A stretch of 64,000 nt of DNA from Berberis thunbergii (Eukaryota; Streptophyta; Magnoliopsida; Ranunculales; Berberidaceae). Under the pieces are notes generated by a model. The model had not been told where the DNA came from and did not search any database. It saw nothing but the letters and a program-made list of their open reading frames with translations. The stretch spans positions 62,001 to 126,000 of the forward strand of contig QNQO01002042.1 of the NCBI GenBank assembly GCA_003290165.1. Reading direction: 5' to 3'. Shown piece by piece: positions 10,964 through 23,097 of this stretch; the first letter of the stretch is position 1; each line of letters begins with the position of its first letter. Both the position numbers and the translations under genes were made by a program.

Positions 10964-12070
10964 AAGTGTAGGATCACCAAGTTTTACTATCCCACCCGGA
11001 TGTAGGGGATTAATGTTCTTGTTTTAGTTCTGTTATGGGTAGCGTATCTCAATGTGAAAGTTAGTGAGTATAGAACGTTAGATAGTGACCACCAGCATGT
11101 AGGGTTTTGCTGTCTGAAATTTGATTTCATCTATCTGCTAAAATTGAAAGACAGATAGCCGCCATTGCTTTGGAGCAACCTGGACAGAAAAAATTTGGGA
11201 AAACGAGATATGCAGGTTAAGGCACGACACTTGTGACCCTCGACTTGTATTTTAATTCACTTTTTAGCAAACCACCCCCATATATAATTGTGTGAATTCT
11301 TAATTAGACTGTTAATTTTAAGCTATGTTTTGGTTGATGGAAAAAAGGGAACGTGTATGACAAGATATTGAAAAAAGAGTCGAGATAGGAGAGGAGAAAA
11401 GGAAAAGAGAAACAAACTAGAATTTTAAGTTAGAAGATGACGTTTAATTTCATATTCTCTGGAAATTGTGACAAAAACTTTCGAAAAAGAATGGACTGGA
11501 TAGCAGAGAATTTGCTATAGGAAACTCACCAAACATAGTCGTGCTCAATATCATGTACTAAGTTTTCCTCTCATTCTATCCTTCCTCTAGGGTAGGTAGC
11601 CATTGGTGGTATATCAAGATGTGTTGTTAATTATACTTTGTTTTACTTGAGAATTTGCGTACCACTCACCATTAGTGGTTGAGACGTAAGTGGTGTTCTA
11701 GCTAAGGGATTGTGACAGTCAGCTGAGCAACATTTTGTGTGGTTACGAACACATAGGACAAGATGCACTAATGAAAATCAAAGTTCAAAAGCAAGGAACC
11801 ACAATTTTTTTAGACCTAATTTATTCAGTACCAAAACCCGTGTGTCGAACACCACTGCCTACATATAGGCATGCCACACTGTAGGATAAGTAATTAATTT
11901 TAATTTGGTGGATTGTTATTATATTATGATAAACAGGGAATTAGAACCCTAATTTTGACAACTGCTGAAGGTTATTCTTATTATTTATATATGGAACTCG
12001 AAGACTCGGATGCGTGAAGAGGTGTAATGATTCAATTAACCAATCATTCTACGGAAGAAGCTAAGAAAAG
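10964..12070 (+). other. Duplicated GDU flank (downstream plus next upstream region)
   Basis: The stretch at 10964-11290 aligns by eye with 25040-25300 (shared GCAACCTGGA and AGGTTAAGGCAC blocks). The stretch at 11860-12060 aligns with 23150-23360 and 25940-26130 (shared TTGTTATTATATTATG, TTGACAAC, GACTCGGATG and TTAACCAATCATTC blocks). These three-way matches define the unit of a tandem GDU duplication. No gene is seen inside. Confidence 0.65.
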
Positions 12071-13833
12071 GGGGGACCGGGGGGGCTCCTGCGCGGGGTG
12101 TGCGGGACGGCGTCCTGCGCACGTGTGTGAACCGTTGGATGAAATCCGACGGCTCATAGCAATGGACCTCAAAACCTACTCTTAATTAAAAGGTTGGCAG
12201 GATTTAAATCTCTTACAGCCGTCGGATCTGATCTGATGGCTGAGATTATTGGCTTGGAAAAGATTCGTTTTTTGGGTTTTGAATTGTTTTGCAAATAGAG
12301 AGAGAGGAAGTGAGGGAGAGGGAGAGGAAGAGGAAGAGAAAGGAGATCTGAGGGAGAGGAAGAAGAAGAAGAAGAAGAGGAGTAGGAAGAAGAAGAGGAG
12401 GGTTCGCTCGAGAAAGGGGATCTGAGGAAGAAGAAGAGCAAGAATTAGTTTATCTAAGGGTTCGATCTGTACACTTGCACTTATTGACATCAAACTGATT
12501 CAGTATCTCCCCTCACACACTTGCTCTAATGGTTGATTATGCAGAGATGTTGTTGCTTTTTCTTGACGTCCAGTTAGTAATCTACATGGATTATGAGCTT
12601 CTTGCGAACAAGCTATATGCACTAAAAATGATTGCTTGAGAGATTTATATTTTGTAACCATGTTTATATTTCTTTAACATTCAATCAGTAACAGTGTGTA
12701 TTACATCTTTTGGACAAGATTATATGTATTGAAAGTTTGAAATTAAGATTGCTTCCTTGCTATTTAGTCGATGTTTTGGAACTTTAAACCATTAGATGAT
12801 CATATCCAAAACACATGCATTTACTTAGTAAAATTAGAAATCAAGTTATTTAACATGGCACCTGCTAGGAATTTGCTTCACTGTCTGAACAAGGAATTCA
12901 ATAGCACATGGAGTCAACATCATTAAAGAGAATCGACTATTTTTCTTCCTTCCTTCTTTCAAGCTTTCACAGTAAGTTTATAAAGTAAAAGACACAATCA
13001 CATTCAACATTTCGGAAATTATTCGACCTTGTTTAACACCGAACATCCACTATTACTGAAAATGTTGCTCTTCACACAATGATCACATAATTTCCTCGAG
13101 TGTTCAAGCAGGCCTAATCGACAAATTCTGCCATATTTGTAAACTTCATTTATTTTGTTTGCTATAATAAATGTCCAGATTAAGATTTTAAAGGATGGAT
13201 ATGACTGGTTTCAAGTACACAATGTCTCCATAACATGATATGGTAGCAACAGATCTTCTCATACTTTTAGTCACAAAGGGAAAAACCAGAAAGCAAGAAA
13301 GAAAGACAATATGGGCTTTATATTTTTTCAAGATTTGAAATTTTTTGCAATTACACTGGGATTCTTCTTCCTCCTCTTCTTCTTCTTCCTCAGATCAAGC
13401 CCTCAGATCCCCTTCTTCTTCCTTAGATCGAACCCTCAGATCAACACTGGGATTCTCCTCTTCTTCTTCCTCAGATCCCCTTTCTCGAGCGAACCCTCCT
13501 CTTCTTCTTCCTACTCCTCTTCCTCTTCTTCTTCCTCTTCATCTCCCTCATATCTCCTTTCTCTTCCTCTTCCTCTTCCTCTTCCTCTCCCTCACTTCCT
13601 CTCTCTCTCTTTGCAAAACAATTCAAAACCCAAAAAACGAATCTTTTCCAAGCCAATAATCTCAGCCGTCGGATCTGATCCGACGGCTGTAAGAGATTTA
13701 AATCCTGCCAACCTTTTAATTAAGAGTGGGTTTTGAGGTCCATTGCTATGAGCCGTCGGATTTCATCCAACGGCTCACACACGTGCGCAGGACGGCCTCC
13801 AGCACACCCCGCGCAGGAGCCCCCCGGGTCCGG
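12071..13833. mobile_element. Non-autonomous DNA element with ~370 bp inverted terminal repeats
   Basis: The left arm (12071 to about 12442) and right arm (about 13455 to 13833) are reverse complements with few mismatches, beginning GGACCGGGGGGGCTCCTGCG and continuing through GCCGTCGGAT, TTTAAATCTCTTACAG and a purine-rich GAGGAAGAAGAAG tract. Between them lie about 1 kb of AT-rich DNA without a transposase. It sits within the GDU flank; the paralogous site near 26135 lacks it, so it is a real insertion. Long inverted ends suggest a Mutator-like or foldback element, but no target duplication is evident, so the class is open. The long Ser- and Phe-rich open frames in the arms are low-complexity artefacts. 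Confidence 0.75.
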
Positions 13834-15004
13834 TGTTGGATGGTGCAAGTAGTTGAAAAGCGAAACAGAGCTAAAAAAAAAAATATCCTTTGGAATATTA
13901 CTTGAACCTTTTTTTTGTGATTTTTAGCGTAAACAGAGGAAATGAGGGGCTAGCAGAAGTAACCTTATGCCCATGGGGGGCCAATCTGATTGAGGGGCCA
14001 AGAGGCAACTATGATACATATTTCACTAAAGATGTGTTTGGTTGCATGACCTAAAATGTAAGGGTTTTCTCTGAAATCTCATGACATAAAATCTCATCAA
14101 ACACACCCTAAGGTTTATATAGTTTCCAACGCATGTCCATAGAATCTGACTTTAGCTCATTTTTTATGTAGGTTCATGTACCTGCGGTTGCATTGACTCA
14201 CTGTAATAAATGTCATTAAAGTCCTGTCTCTGTTTTCTATCAATGGCAACACAAGTCGGACGTTTCACAAAAAAAAAAAAAAAAAAATTATTGGAACAAG
14301 GTTGTGTTTGATTGTATGGAAAACCATTTTACTGAATTTATGAGATCATTTACCTTTAAATAAAGCAGTGTTGACGTTGTAATAAACTTTTAGCTTTTGT
14401 AGATATGCATCCTTTTAGACTCTAGATCAGCAAATACTGGGTGCATAGATTTGAACTATATCCACATATCAAGTTCCTCGAAATACATGGCATGAATTTA
14501 ATTATATCTGCAACTTTGGTGAATTTGAAGTTAATATATAGAATTAATCCCGCAATTTCTACAGCCTGGGTGCAGACGATTTGGAGCCCTCCTGTTTTAG
14601 GTGTGGATGGATTGTCCAGTTACAGCTACAAGAGGTCAACATGTTGTTAATCCCTGTAGCTCATAAGGGGCACCAGGGCATATGGTTTTGTTGGCTGAAC
14701 TATATCTAGCCAGAATGGAAGAGCGACATCATATTATTTAATAGAGATCTACTTGCTTAAGCAATAGTGACATCAAATTATGCAATTTTGTAAACAAATT
14801 TAATTTAGTGGCTATATTCTTATGTTTGATGGTAGAAAATCCATGAGAATAAAATGGGAGAAGAAAAATTAAAAAACACTTTAGGTTGAAAATATCAAAA
14901 AAACAAAGAATGCATAAATGAGTTAGATGACCGCACTAAAATTTTCTCGCAGTTCACTTGAATCCATTTAATCAGTTCAGGATATCAAAACCATATTAAA
15001 TTTT
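13834..15004 (+). other. GDU unit flank, interrupted by a short MITE
   Basis: The segment 13838-14020 aligns with 23545-23680 and 26145-26340, and 14110-14240 with the same units further on. The segment 14375-14640 resembles the GDU downstream region at 24880-25060 (shared GATTTGAACT context), implying that a GDU copy once lay between and has been deleted. A poly-A run lies at 14270-14287. No gene is present. Confidence 0.5.
14030..14108. mobile_element. Short Tourist-like MITE derivative, 79 bp
   Basis: The ends resemble the 5375 and 10651 copies (GATGTGTTTGGTTGCATGAC at left, AAACACACCC at right) with TAA at 14027-14029 and 14109-14111. The middle is deleted. The paralogous GDU flanks at 23660 and 26345 lack it. 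Confidence 0.75.
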
Positions 15005-15233
15005 TGTTAGAACGGGAGAAGAAAGCTTTTCTTTATTGTTCTTGAATGTACATCAATACATGGGATTACATACCCAATCACATAAGCTAAACTAGGAAAT
15101 AATATCATCTTCTTCCTATATACAAAAGATCCTTCAATATCTTCATATATACAGAAGATCATATAATCTTTGCATATACTAATTAAGATCAATCATAGAT
15201 CCTATACTCTTGCATAATGGCATTATTGTGTCA
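15005..15233 (-). repeat. Copia LTR (3' LTR in element orientation)
   Basis: It is 229 bp and aligns end to end with 22509-22738 with scattered differences. On the minus strand it begins TGACACAATAATGCC and ends TCTAACA. A purine tract (GAGGGAGAG on the minus strand) immediately precedes it at about 15234-15242. Confidence 0.9.
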
Positions 15234-15235
15234 CT

Positions 15236-17537
15236 CTCCCTCAAATTGGAGCATATATGTCATTAATGCCCAACTTGAAAACTGAGTTGTGAAATACGTT
15301 GCCTGTGAATATTTTGTGAAAACATCTACAAGTTGATCCTTGGATTTAACAAATGGTACCTCAATGATTTTGGCTTCAAGTTTCTCCTTGATGAAGTGTC
15401 TATCTACTTCAACGTGTTTGGTTATATCATGTTGCATTGGATTATGAGCAATTTTTATTACAGCTTTGTTATCACAATGAAGTTGGGTCAGTCTGGTTTT
15501 GAATTCCAAATCCCTCGACAAGTTCCTACCCCAGAGTAGCTCACATACTCCATGTGCCATATGTCGGTATTCTACTTAAACACTTTATCTTGGCACCATA
15601 TTTTGTTTCTTATTGTGCTAAGTGACTATATTTCCTCCCACAAAGGTAAAGTATGAAGATATGGATTGTCCGTCGGTAACAAAACCAACCCAATCTGCAT
15701 CAGTGTGAACCTCAACATCTAGCTGACCATGTTTTGAGAACATCAATCATTTGCCAGAAGCCGACTTCAAGTATCTCATATTGCGATTTACAACATCCAT
15801 ACGAGCTTCACTTGGTGTATGCATGAATTGACTCCCTACACTTACCGTATATGTGGTATCAGATCAAGTGTGTGCGAGATAGATTAACCTTCCCACAAGT
15901 CGTTGATATCTTTCTTTGTTGGTTGGTACCTAATTTGGATATTCCCCAAGCCGAGAGTTCACCTCCATTGGAGTATATGCTAGTTTGCTTGCTAACATTA
16001 CAGTTTCAGTCAAAATGTCTTGGATATATTTTCGTTGTGAGAGAAATATTCCTTGTTTTGAGCGAGCCACTTTAATGAATTCCTTTCTTCTGAGTAATTT
16101 TTTGTTACTACCATGTCATCAACATATACTACCAGAGCAGTGATCTTACCTTTCCTATGTTTCAAGAAAAGGGTATGATTAGAATTACTCTACTTGTAGC
16201 CAAAACTCTTCATCGACTTGCTGAATCTTCCAAACCATGCGGGCGGTTGCTTGAATCCATAAAGAGACTTTCTTAGTTTACACATCATGTTACTTTGATG
16301 TGATCCTATCTTACATCCTGGAGAGAGATCCATGTAGACTTCTTCTTCTAGGTCTCCATGCAGAAAGGCATTTTTGACATAATGGCCAATCCAAGTTTGC
16401 TGCTAGAAAAGTAGTACCCGAAATGTATTGATCTTGGCTACATAAGCAAAAGTTTCCCTATGGTCAATCCCATACGTCTGAGTGCTTTCACCACTAGTCT
16501 TGTTTTGTATCGTTCAATGGTGTCATCGCCTTGAACTCTACTGTATATGTCCATCTGCAACCCACTTTCTTCTTCCCTTTAAGAAGAGCAGTCATATCCC
16601 AAGTGGAATTTTTTTGAGTGCCACAATTTCGTCATTCATTACTTGAGTCCACTTGGGATGATTAAGGGCGTCCTACACATTACTTGGAATGAATATAGTG
16701 GATAATTGACACAAAATGATGCACATGAGGAGACAACCTATGTCTAGCAATAAAGTATTTAACCTTTATTTTGGGGGCAAGGTCATATTATTGTCTAGAT
16801 ATTCCTCTAGTTGTACGGGGAGGTAACAAATAACACGTGTTTCCCGTATGACTTGACTCAGGTAAATTGGGTAAAGTGTAAGAGGAACTTGAGGTTGAGT
16901 TTTCAATTACCTGTGGAGCTTCTTCAAGTCTTGATTGGATTGGTATTGTAGTGGAAGTTGTATTTGAAATGCTATTTGGAGTGTCCAATCCTTGTTCTTG
17001 TTGTACCCTATAACTAGTGGGTCAATAGTCACTGCATCAGGGATTACTGTATTTGTAAGAGGCATCTAAGGTTGTTTTGGAACATTCTGTGAGATTTGGA
17101 TTATCTGATCCTGAGGGATTACTATATCTATATGAGGCATCTGAGGTTGTTCTGTAACATTCTGTGGGATTTGGATGATCTAATTCTGAGTATCTTCTGC
17201 AAAGAAAGAGTTATATTTTTGTAGGGGATATTTAAAATCTTTGACTGAGTAATAGAACTCACTTTCATGAAAAATAACATCTACCGTAATATGTAAGGTC
17301 TGAGTAGGTGGATGAAAACACTTATAACCCTTTTGAGTGTCAACATACCCCAAAAAACACAGCTTTGTGCACATGAATCCAGCTTACCACGTCGGTGTGG
17401 ATGTTAATGGACATAAACGACACAACTAAAGACTCGTGGTTCGAGGTTTGGTGTGGATGGCATGGTGAGAAGGGTAGTTAATGTTTGGAATAGAGCCTGT
17501 TACTGAAGAGTACTAGATGGTTTTCCATTGATGAGAT
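15236..17537 (-). pseudogene. Copia pol, C-terminal half (integrase end, RT, RNase H)
   Basis: The order on the minus strand is: end of integrase (17537 down, LINGKPSSTLQ, then LEPRVFSCVVYVH), the FLGY-x-x-TQKGYKC motif (17374-17180), a linker ending RTTRG-like before RT (16988-16788), RT with an intact YVDDMVVT catalytic box near 16095-16125, and RNase H with CDNKAVIKIAHNPMQHD and KHVEVDRHFIKEKLEAK (15560-15231). Several stops and frame shifts separate the blocks. The first 150 or so integrase core residues are absent. The protein would copy and integrate the element; it cannot be made from this copy. Confidence 0.85.
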
Positions 17538-18022
17538 GCCCCCATCATCACCACCTCGCGCATAAAATAGAGGAGAAATAGGGAACACGTCTCTGTTTTC
17601 CTCCCTCGCAGCCATCACGACCTCCTGTTGCTCTCTCCGCCACCTCATCTTCCTTTTTGTTTCTCTCTCTTTCAACCACCTTCCACACACCGGCCAAACC
17701 AACGACACCGCCCTGTCTTCCTCTTCCATTCTCGCCCTCTTCGGTCTCTCTCTGTTATTCCTTCTCTCGGCCCTCTCTCTCTCCTACAAGGACCAGAGCT
17801 CGTTAGAGGACAAAGAGCTCGCGAGGAGCGCGGCTCGCTGGAGACGAAGGCGTAGAGTACATGCGGCTTTTCTGGCGGGAACCAACTGTTTTTCAAAATA
17901 GTTGGCTATTTGCAACCCGCTGATCTGCTGAGTACCACCACACCCTTGCTGATCTGCTGAGTACCACCGCACTGAGGGGCGACAAACCAAAAGGGTTGTA
18001 TAATTTATTTTACTGACTTAAA
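17538..18022 (+). repeat. Internal LTR segment, left copy
   Basis: It aligns with 20451-20940: GCCCCCA(T/C)CATCACCACC at the start, then AGGGAGCACAT-like sequence, GAGCTCGTT(A/G)GAGGACAAAGAGC, and TATAATTTATTTTACT at the end. A 26-bp block (CTGCTGAGTACCACC context) is duplicated in this copy only. Open frames inside are shadows of CT-rich sequence. Confidence 0.8.
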
Positions 18023-19681
18023 TGCTTGGATTAGGTTTGGGGGTAGGGTTCATGAGTCGGTGAATTTTCCGTAGTGTTTTCTTTTCTTTAAAAAAAAATT
18101 TGTGCTTTTCTGTCAAGAAAACTTGGTTTTTTGCGATTATGAAAATGAATTTTAAATGTTTTATGCTCAAGAAAATGAAAGCCAACTTGACATATTGGTA
18201 TATTGATAACAACTAAAAGTTTAATATGATCCTTAAGTTAGATCTAGTTCATAAGATTTTTCAACTCGATTATCTTTGCACCATAAGCCTTTTTAGCATA
18301 ACTTGAAGTTGATGAGTGAAGTATATACTAGAAAACCTTAGAATAATAGTGGAGACTTGACCCTGAAAGTTTTGAACTTTTCTATTTTTTTGAGGGTTAT
18401 ACATAAACTCTGATTTTTCTTGAGTCTGCATTATCTCGTTGATGATCTCATTATTCTCATTTTTCTGATCAATTGCTTTGGGAATGACATCAAAATTGAA
18501 TTATTACACTAGAATTTCTTGGCTTATTCAATTGAGATGTCATAATACTGACCCGAATTTAGGAAATGATCTAGGCATTTTTTTCCTTTTCTTTCTTTAG
18601 ACCATTAGCCTTTTAACTTACCCATAACATTAATCTTTTTGTAGCCTTTTGAGCCTTAGAATAAATTTTATTTGTTAACTCATTAACATTTACCTAACTT
18701 TTCTGGGAATGTGTATGGATTGATATACTTGGTGTAAAAAGGGCATTAAAGAGCAAAATATGAGATATTTCATAAATCCTCTCTATGAAAAAAAATGATT
18801 CTTCAATGAGGATAAAGATGTCAGAATGAAGAAAATTTTGATGGTGCGCAACATTGGTTTATTCTTGATAGTCCTAATTGTTCGTTGAATGGGTGTATAC
18901 ATTCCTAGAAATTTTTGTTACAATCCTTTGACATTCCTTATTAACCATTACCCAAGCCCCATTACAACCCAACAAAGTCCTAGTTGATCTTAGGTAAAGG
19001 TTGGTTCCGTAAATGTGGAGATTTAATAACCAAAACCTATGGTGTTTGATTCAACATTCCCAAAAGTAATTGATATTCCTGTCCATGAGATCATGTTTAT
19101 TTCATTCTTGAAAAGTCCGTTCTTCATATTATTATATGTGAGATGATTGTTTTCCATTATTTACTCTTTCCTTACATATAAACTGAGTGAAATACCAAAT
19201 CTCTTAGTGCTTTATTGTGAGTGACATGAGAGGTTTGAAGTCAAAACAAACTTTCTACAAGAGATTTAGTCATTATTTTACTTTGAAATGAAAAGTTATG
19301 TTAATAGTGCTTTTCACACACACACATTGAGTTGAGGATGATTGTGAATTTTTCTAATCTTTGGAGAATATTAAATTATTTGGAGATTTGTTGATACACG
19401 AAAATGACACTGTTGGTTTTCTTGCATATCTTGAAGTTTTAAAATAAACACTGTTTGACCAATTTTGTTGAGTCAATAATGTTTGTGGGTAACATTTTCT
19501 GGAAACCCTCACGAGACTATAACTCGTCTCCTAGAGGTAATCTAGGGGTTCAAAGCCTTGTTGCACGTTTTCAAAGGTAAGTGCAATCGACGATGCCTGC
19601 AAAAGTGAGTTAGGATTTTCTTTTCGGTTTTTTTTCTTTGTTTTGCTCGAGGACTAGCAAAATATAGGTTTTGGGGGTATT

Positions 19682-21556
19682 TGATAATCACATAATTATA
19701 ACATTATTACCTCTTATTATATTTTTGTTAATCCTTGTTTTTATCTTATTTTAGATAATTATTAAATATTTGTGTTTTTGTAAAATTTGGAGCAATAATG
19801 AAGAAATCGAAGAAAAATGCAATGAACAATCCCAGATGGTGACTTCAGAGAAAGTGGAGGTGAAAATAACCTGAGCCTTTGGATTAAACCCAAAACCAAA
19901 TCCATCAACCCAAACCCATTGCCAATCCCACTCAAACCCAAACAATATTCTCCCAATTATCCCATATCCAGATTTGATTTTACCTTGATTCACTCCATGA
20001 ATCATCCATTTATCTCATCTCTATTCATTTTGTTCATTATCTATAAATACAATAGAAAATGAATGTGAAAGGGAAAGAGGAGAAGAAGGGAATCAAGCCT
20101 CAATAGCCAAAAACAAATATTCTTTCATTCACAAAGTGATTTTCATCACACCCATCTCATCACCATCCATCTTTCACTCCCTCTCTGTCCAGACCATTTT
20201 CACATCGCCACCATCCAGCAGCCAACCACTGAGCACCACCATCTGTCCCTCCGCCACCTTCCCTGTCAACGCCATAACCACCACCACCCCCGGACAGTTC
20301 ATGCGCCAACACACACGCCAGACATAACGCGCAGTAGCTGGTCGAATCTCTCTCCAGCATCCAGGTATCTCTCGCTTCATCACCCCACACAGCCACCACC
20401 ACCACCGGAGCACCACCATCATCCATCACAGCCGAGCACCACCATCAGACGCCCCCACCATCACCACCTCGCACACAAAACAGAGGAGAAACAGGGAGCA
20501 CATCCCTGTTTTCCTCCCTCGCAGCCATCACAACCTCATGTTGCTCTCTCCACCACCTCATCTTTCTTTTTGTTTCTCTCTCTCTCGACCACCTTCCACA
20601 CACCGGCCAAACCAACGACACCGCCCTGTTCCACCGCGCGACAAAGAAACACCGCCCTGTTTTCCTCCTCCATTCTCGCCCTCTTCGGTCTCTCTGTTAT
20701 TCCTTCTCCCGACCCTCTCTCTCTCCTGCAAGGACCGGAGCTCGTTGGAGGACAAAGAGCTCGCGAGGAGTGCGGTTAGCTGGAGACGAAGGCGCAGAGT
20801 ACATGCGGCTTTTCTGGCGAAAACCAACTATTTTTCAAAATAGTTGGCTATTTGCAACCTGCTTTGCTGAGAACCACCGCACCGAGTCGGCGACAAACAA
20901 AAAAGGTAGTATAATTTATTTTACTAACTTAAATGCTTAATAGTTAAATACAATTTTATTTTAGAAATTTGATAAATTGCTTTCACCTTTCATGTTCGAT
21001 TAAAACTTGATATGTTTGGTAGTTAGATTCACATTTCATCAATATTCAAAGCATGTGCTAACAAATATATAGCTTGACTATGTATAAGTGTGTCCTAAAA
21101 AGACACTTGATGCTTGGTAAGAGTTTATTTGCTTGAGATAAATTGTTCATGTTTGACAAAAACTTGATATGTTGGAATTGGATTTTAATGTTCACATCTT
21201 CGATGTAAGCAAGGGATCCTCATCCCTAAAGCTTCTTGTTTATAATTTCAGTAATTTAGATTTAAATATATTTGATAACTCATCGGTAAGTCCAAACCCC
21301 ACAAAATCAATCTCATCCATCTTTTCCTTTTATTTAATTTTTCTTATTTTAATTTATTTTTAGTTTAGTTTTGAAAACAATGTAACCCCATTTTTCTGTA
21401 AATTAGTTTAGATAAATTCTAAAATTCAATTGCATCCACTTTCCTCGTGGGATCGACCCGTACTTGTCGTTGTCTACCAGTTAAACACCGTGTACTTGCG
21501 ATTATTACAAGTGGGTCAAATTAACCTATTTATTTAGGCCGGTTAAGCCCGCAACA
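19682..21556 (+). repeat. Athila-type 3' LTR
   Basis: It starts TGATAATCACATAATTATAA after the purine tract, carries a TATA box (TATAAATA at 20042-20049), and ends CCTCGTGGGATCGACCCGTA - ACCGTGTACTTGCG - GCAACA, the ending typical of this LTR family (compare 61570-61652). Length is about 1.87 kb. Confidence 0.75.
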
Positions 21557-22260
21557 AACATCAAAATGGACAATCATAAATGGCACATAACTTCTATTCA
21601 ATCTTAATAGATAAAAGACACGTAGCTCTTTGCTAAAAACAATTAAAGTTTCACAATGAAAATATGCTTCAGTAAACTGGGGAAAATAAGTTTGGAAATA
21701 ATTGTTTCAAATAACCAAAGGAAACATGTCCTAACTGTTTATGCCAAAGCCAAATTATGTTCCCTTTTACATGATATGATTTACTTAACCTTTTACTGCA
21801 ACCTTCTGATAAGTATAGATAATAGAACTTTCCCTTCCTTGTACCACATCCAATCACAACCCTGTTGAAAAGATCCTGAAAAAAATAATACGACGGCCAA
21901 AAACACACAATACAATTAAGGAAATCAATAATTTGATAAACGGATGATAAGTCATAGTCGAGTGAAGGGATAATTAAGACACAATCTAGGCTTAATGATG
22001 ATGTAAGAGATAGTCGAATGAGGGATGGATTACCTGAGGTGGCCAAGACCTTGGAGTCAGATGTACCTGATGGAAGCTCCTGGGATGATGCAGTGGATGC
22101 GAATGAAGTTTTGCCCGAGTCCCTTTTTTGCCCTTTGTCAACTCACCATTCTGGGTAACCAATAACATCATAACAACTCTTTATTGTGTGGTTCTCTAAA
22201 CCACATTTGGTACACTTCATTGGAGGCAGGTTACGAGCGTGTGTAGTGGTGTCAAAGTGT
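21557..22260 (-). pseudogene. Copia gag zinc knuckle and pre-integrase/integrase N-terminus
   Basis: On the minus strand the reading gives KCTKCGLENHTIKSCYDVIG (a complete C-x2-C-x4-H-x4-C knuckle, about 22215-22150), a stop, then a long open frame (22046-21669) with LWHKQLGHVSFGYLKQLFP, the pre-integrase motif, and CETL-x-VF-x-KELRVF, part of the integrase zinc-binding site. It stops at HFDV, where the Athila remnant begins. The gag capsid upstream is missing: only about 250 bp separate the knuckle from the primer site. Confidence 0.82.
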
Positions 22261-22492
22261 TGAATGGATGACCTTGGTTGCTTAGATCTGATATTGTCTC
22301 CTTGGACGGTGATAATCTGGGCGGTTGAATTAACTTCACTAGCACCAGCGGATTAATTGGTATGAGATGGAACTGTTGGCGGTTCACCATGATGACGACT
22401 TAATGAACGATAGATGTTTTTTGATTTCTAGACTGATGTGAATGGAGTTGATGCAGAAGCATGTTAGGTCAAGAGGCAGCCATTGATCGACA

Positions 22493-22504
22493 GCTCTGAT
22501 ACTA
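22493..22504 (-). promoter_or_regulatory. Copia primer-binding site
   Basis: The minus strand reads TAGTATCAGAGC, one mismatch from the initiator-Met tRNA complement TGGTATCAGAGC, four bases inside the LTR. Confidence 0.85.
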
Positions 22505-22508
22505 TGCA

Positions 22509-22738
22509 TGTTAGAATGGGAGAAGAAAGCTTTCTTTTTATTGTTATTCAATGTAGATCAATACATGGGATTATATACCCAAACACAGAAGCTAAATTAG
22601 AAAAGAATATCATCGTCTCACTATATACAAAAGATCCTAAAATATATTCCTATATACAAAAGATCATACAATCCTTGCATATACTAATCGGTATCAATCA
22701 TGGATTCTATACTTATGCATAATGGCGCCACTGTGACA
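22509..22738 (-). repeat. Copia LTR (5' LTR in element orientation)
   Basis: It is 230 bp, paired with 15005-15233. The ATTTT target duplication follows at 22739-22743. Confidence 0.9.
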
Positions 22739-22931
22739 ATTTTGTGGGGGAACACATTCATAAGAATTTTGTAGTTAAGTCCGCATTGACATAATTATCA
22801 ACCACTAATCTTTTACCTTTGAATTTATATACACGTGGATATAAATGTGTGGTTTAGGACAAATATAAAGACAACATTTAGTATGAGGAAATCACAATCT
22901 CGTGTGATCAAATGTACATGAAAAATTCTAA

Positions 22932-23097
22932 TTGTCGAGGGAACCAGCGAGGGACCCCACAGGGGGAGGAGCCGTCCATCCCCCCGAGATGCTCGCTTGA
23001 ATATTCGGGATCTGTGCGTTGAAAATTCAAGTGCGCATCCTGGAGGAGATGAACGGCTCTCTCCCCCTGTGGAGTCCCTTGCTGTCTTCCTCGACAG
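22932..23097. mobile_element. Palindromic MITE, about 165 bp
   Basis: The arms (GTCGAGG-n-CAGCGAGGGACCCCACAG at left; CTGTGGAGTCCCTTGCTG-n-CCTCGAC at right) are inverted copies of about 50 bp, with a short AT-containing loop. No clear target duplication. It lies in the upstream flank of the intact GDU gene; the other two GDU flanks lack it. Confidence 0.7.

Larger units (their letters stand above)
17538..21556 (+). mobile_element. Internally deleted Athila-type remnant nested in copia
   Basis: The right end is a recognisable 3' LTR (19682-21556) that follows a tail TGCTCGAGGACTAGCAAAAT and a G-rich tract TTTTGGGGGTAT. The left end consists of about 485 bp (17538-18022) matching the middle of that LTR (20451-20940), so the 5' LTR has lost both sides. 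The 1.6 kb between them is non-coding and its last 0.8 kb resembles the region before the 3' LTR of the Athila at 49-61 kb (52990-53860). No pol is present. The copia frame resumes at 21557 (minus strand ...HFDV). Confidence 0.7.
15005..22738 (-). mobile_element. Ty1/copia retrotransposon with both LTRs, minus orientation
   Basis: Two similar LTRs (15005-15233 and 22509-22738, about 230 bp, TGTTAGAA...TG(A/T)CA on the plus strand) bound the element, and ATTTT occurs at 15000-15004 and 22739-22743 as a perfect 5-bp target duplication. On the minus strand it has a Met-type primer site, a gag zinc knuckle, the pre-integrase domain, part of integrase, reverse transcriptase and RNase H, and a polypurine tract next to the 3' LTR. 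Most of gag and the integrase core are missing; an Athila remnant (17538-21556) sits where the core should be. It lies in the GDU array. Confidence 0.92.

Noticed and set aside
12169..13736. Long Ser-, Phe- and Leu-rich open frames in the arms of the inverted-repeat element
   Set aside because: They come from pyrimidine/purine triplet tracts, occur in several frames and on both strands, and mirror each other between arms; they are not genes.
17628..17990. Open frames on both strands in the LTR segment (also 20160-20843)
   Set aside because: CT-rich LTR leader DNA gives open frames in many registers; no motif, no conserved start between the two copies.
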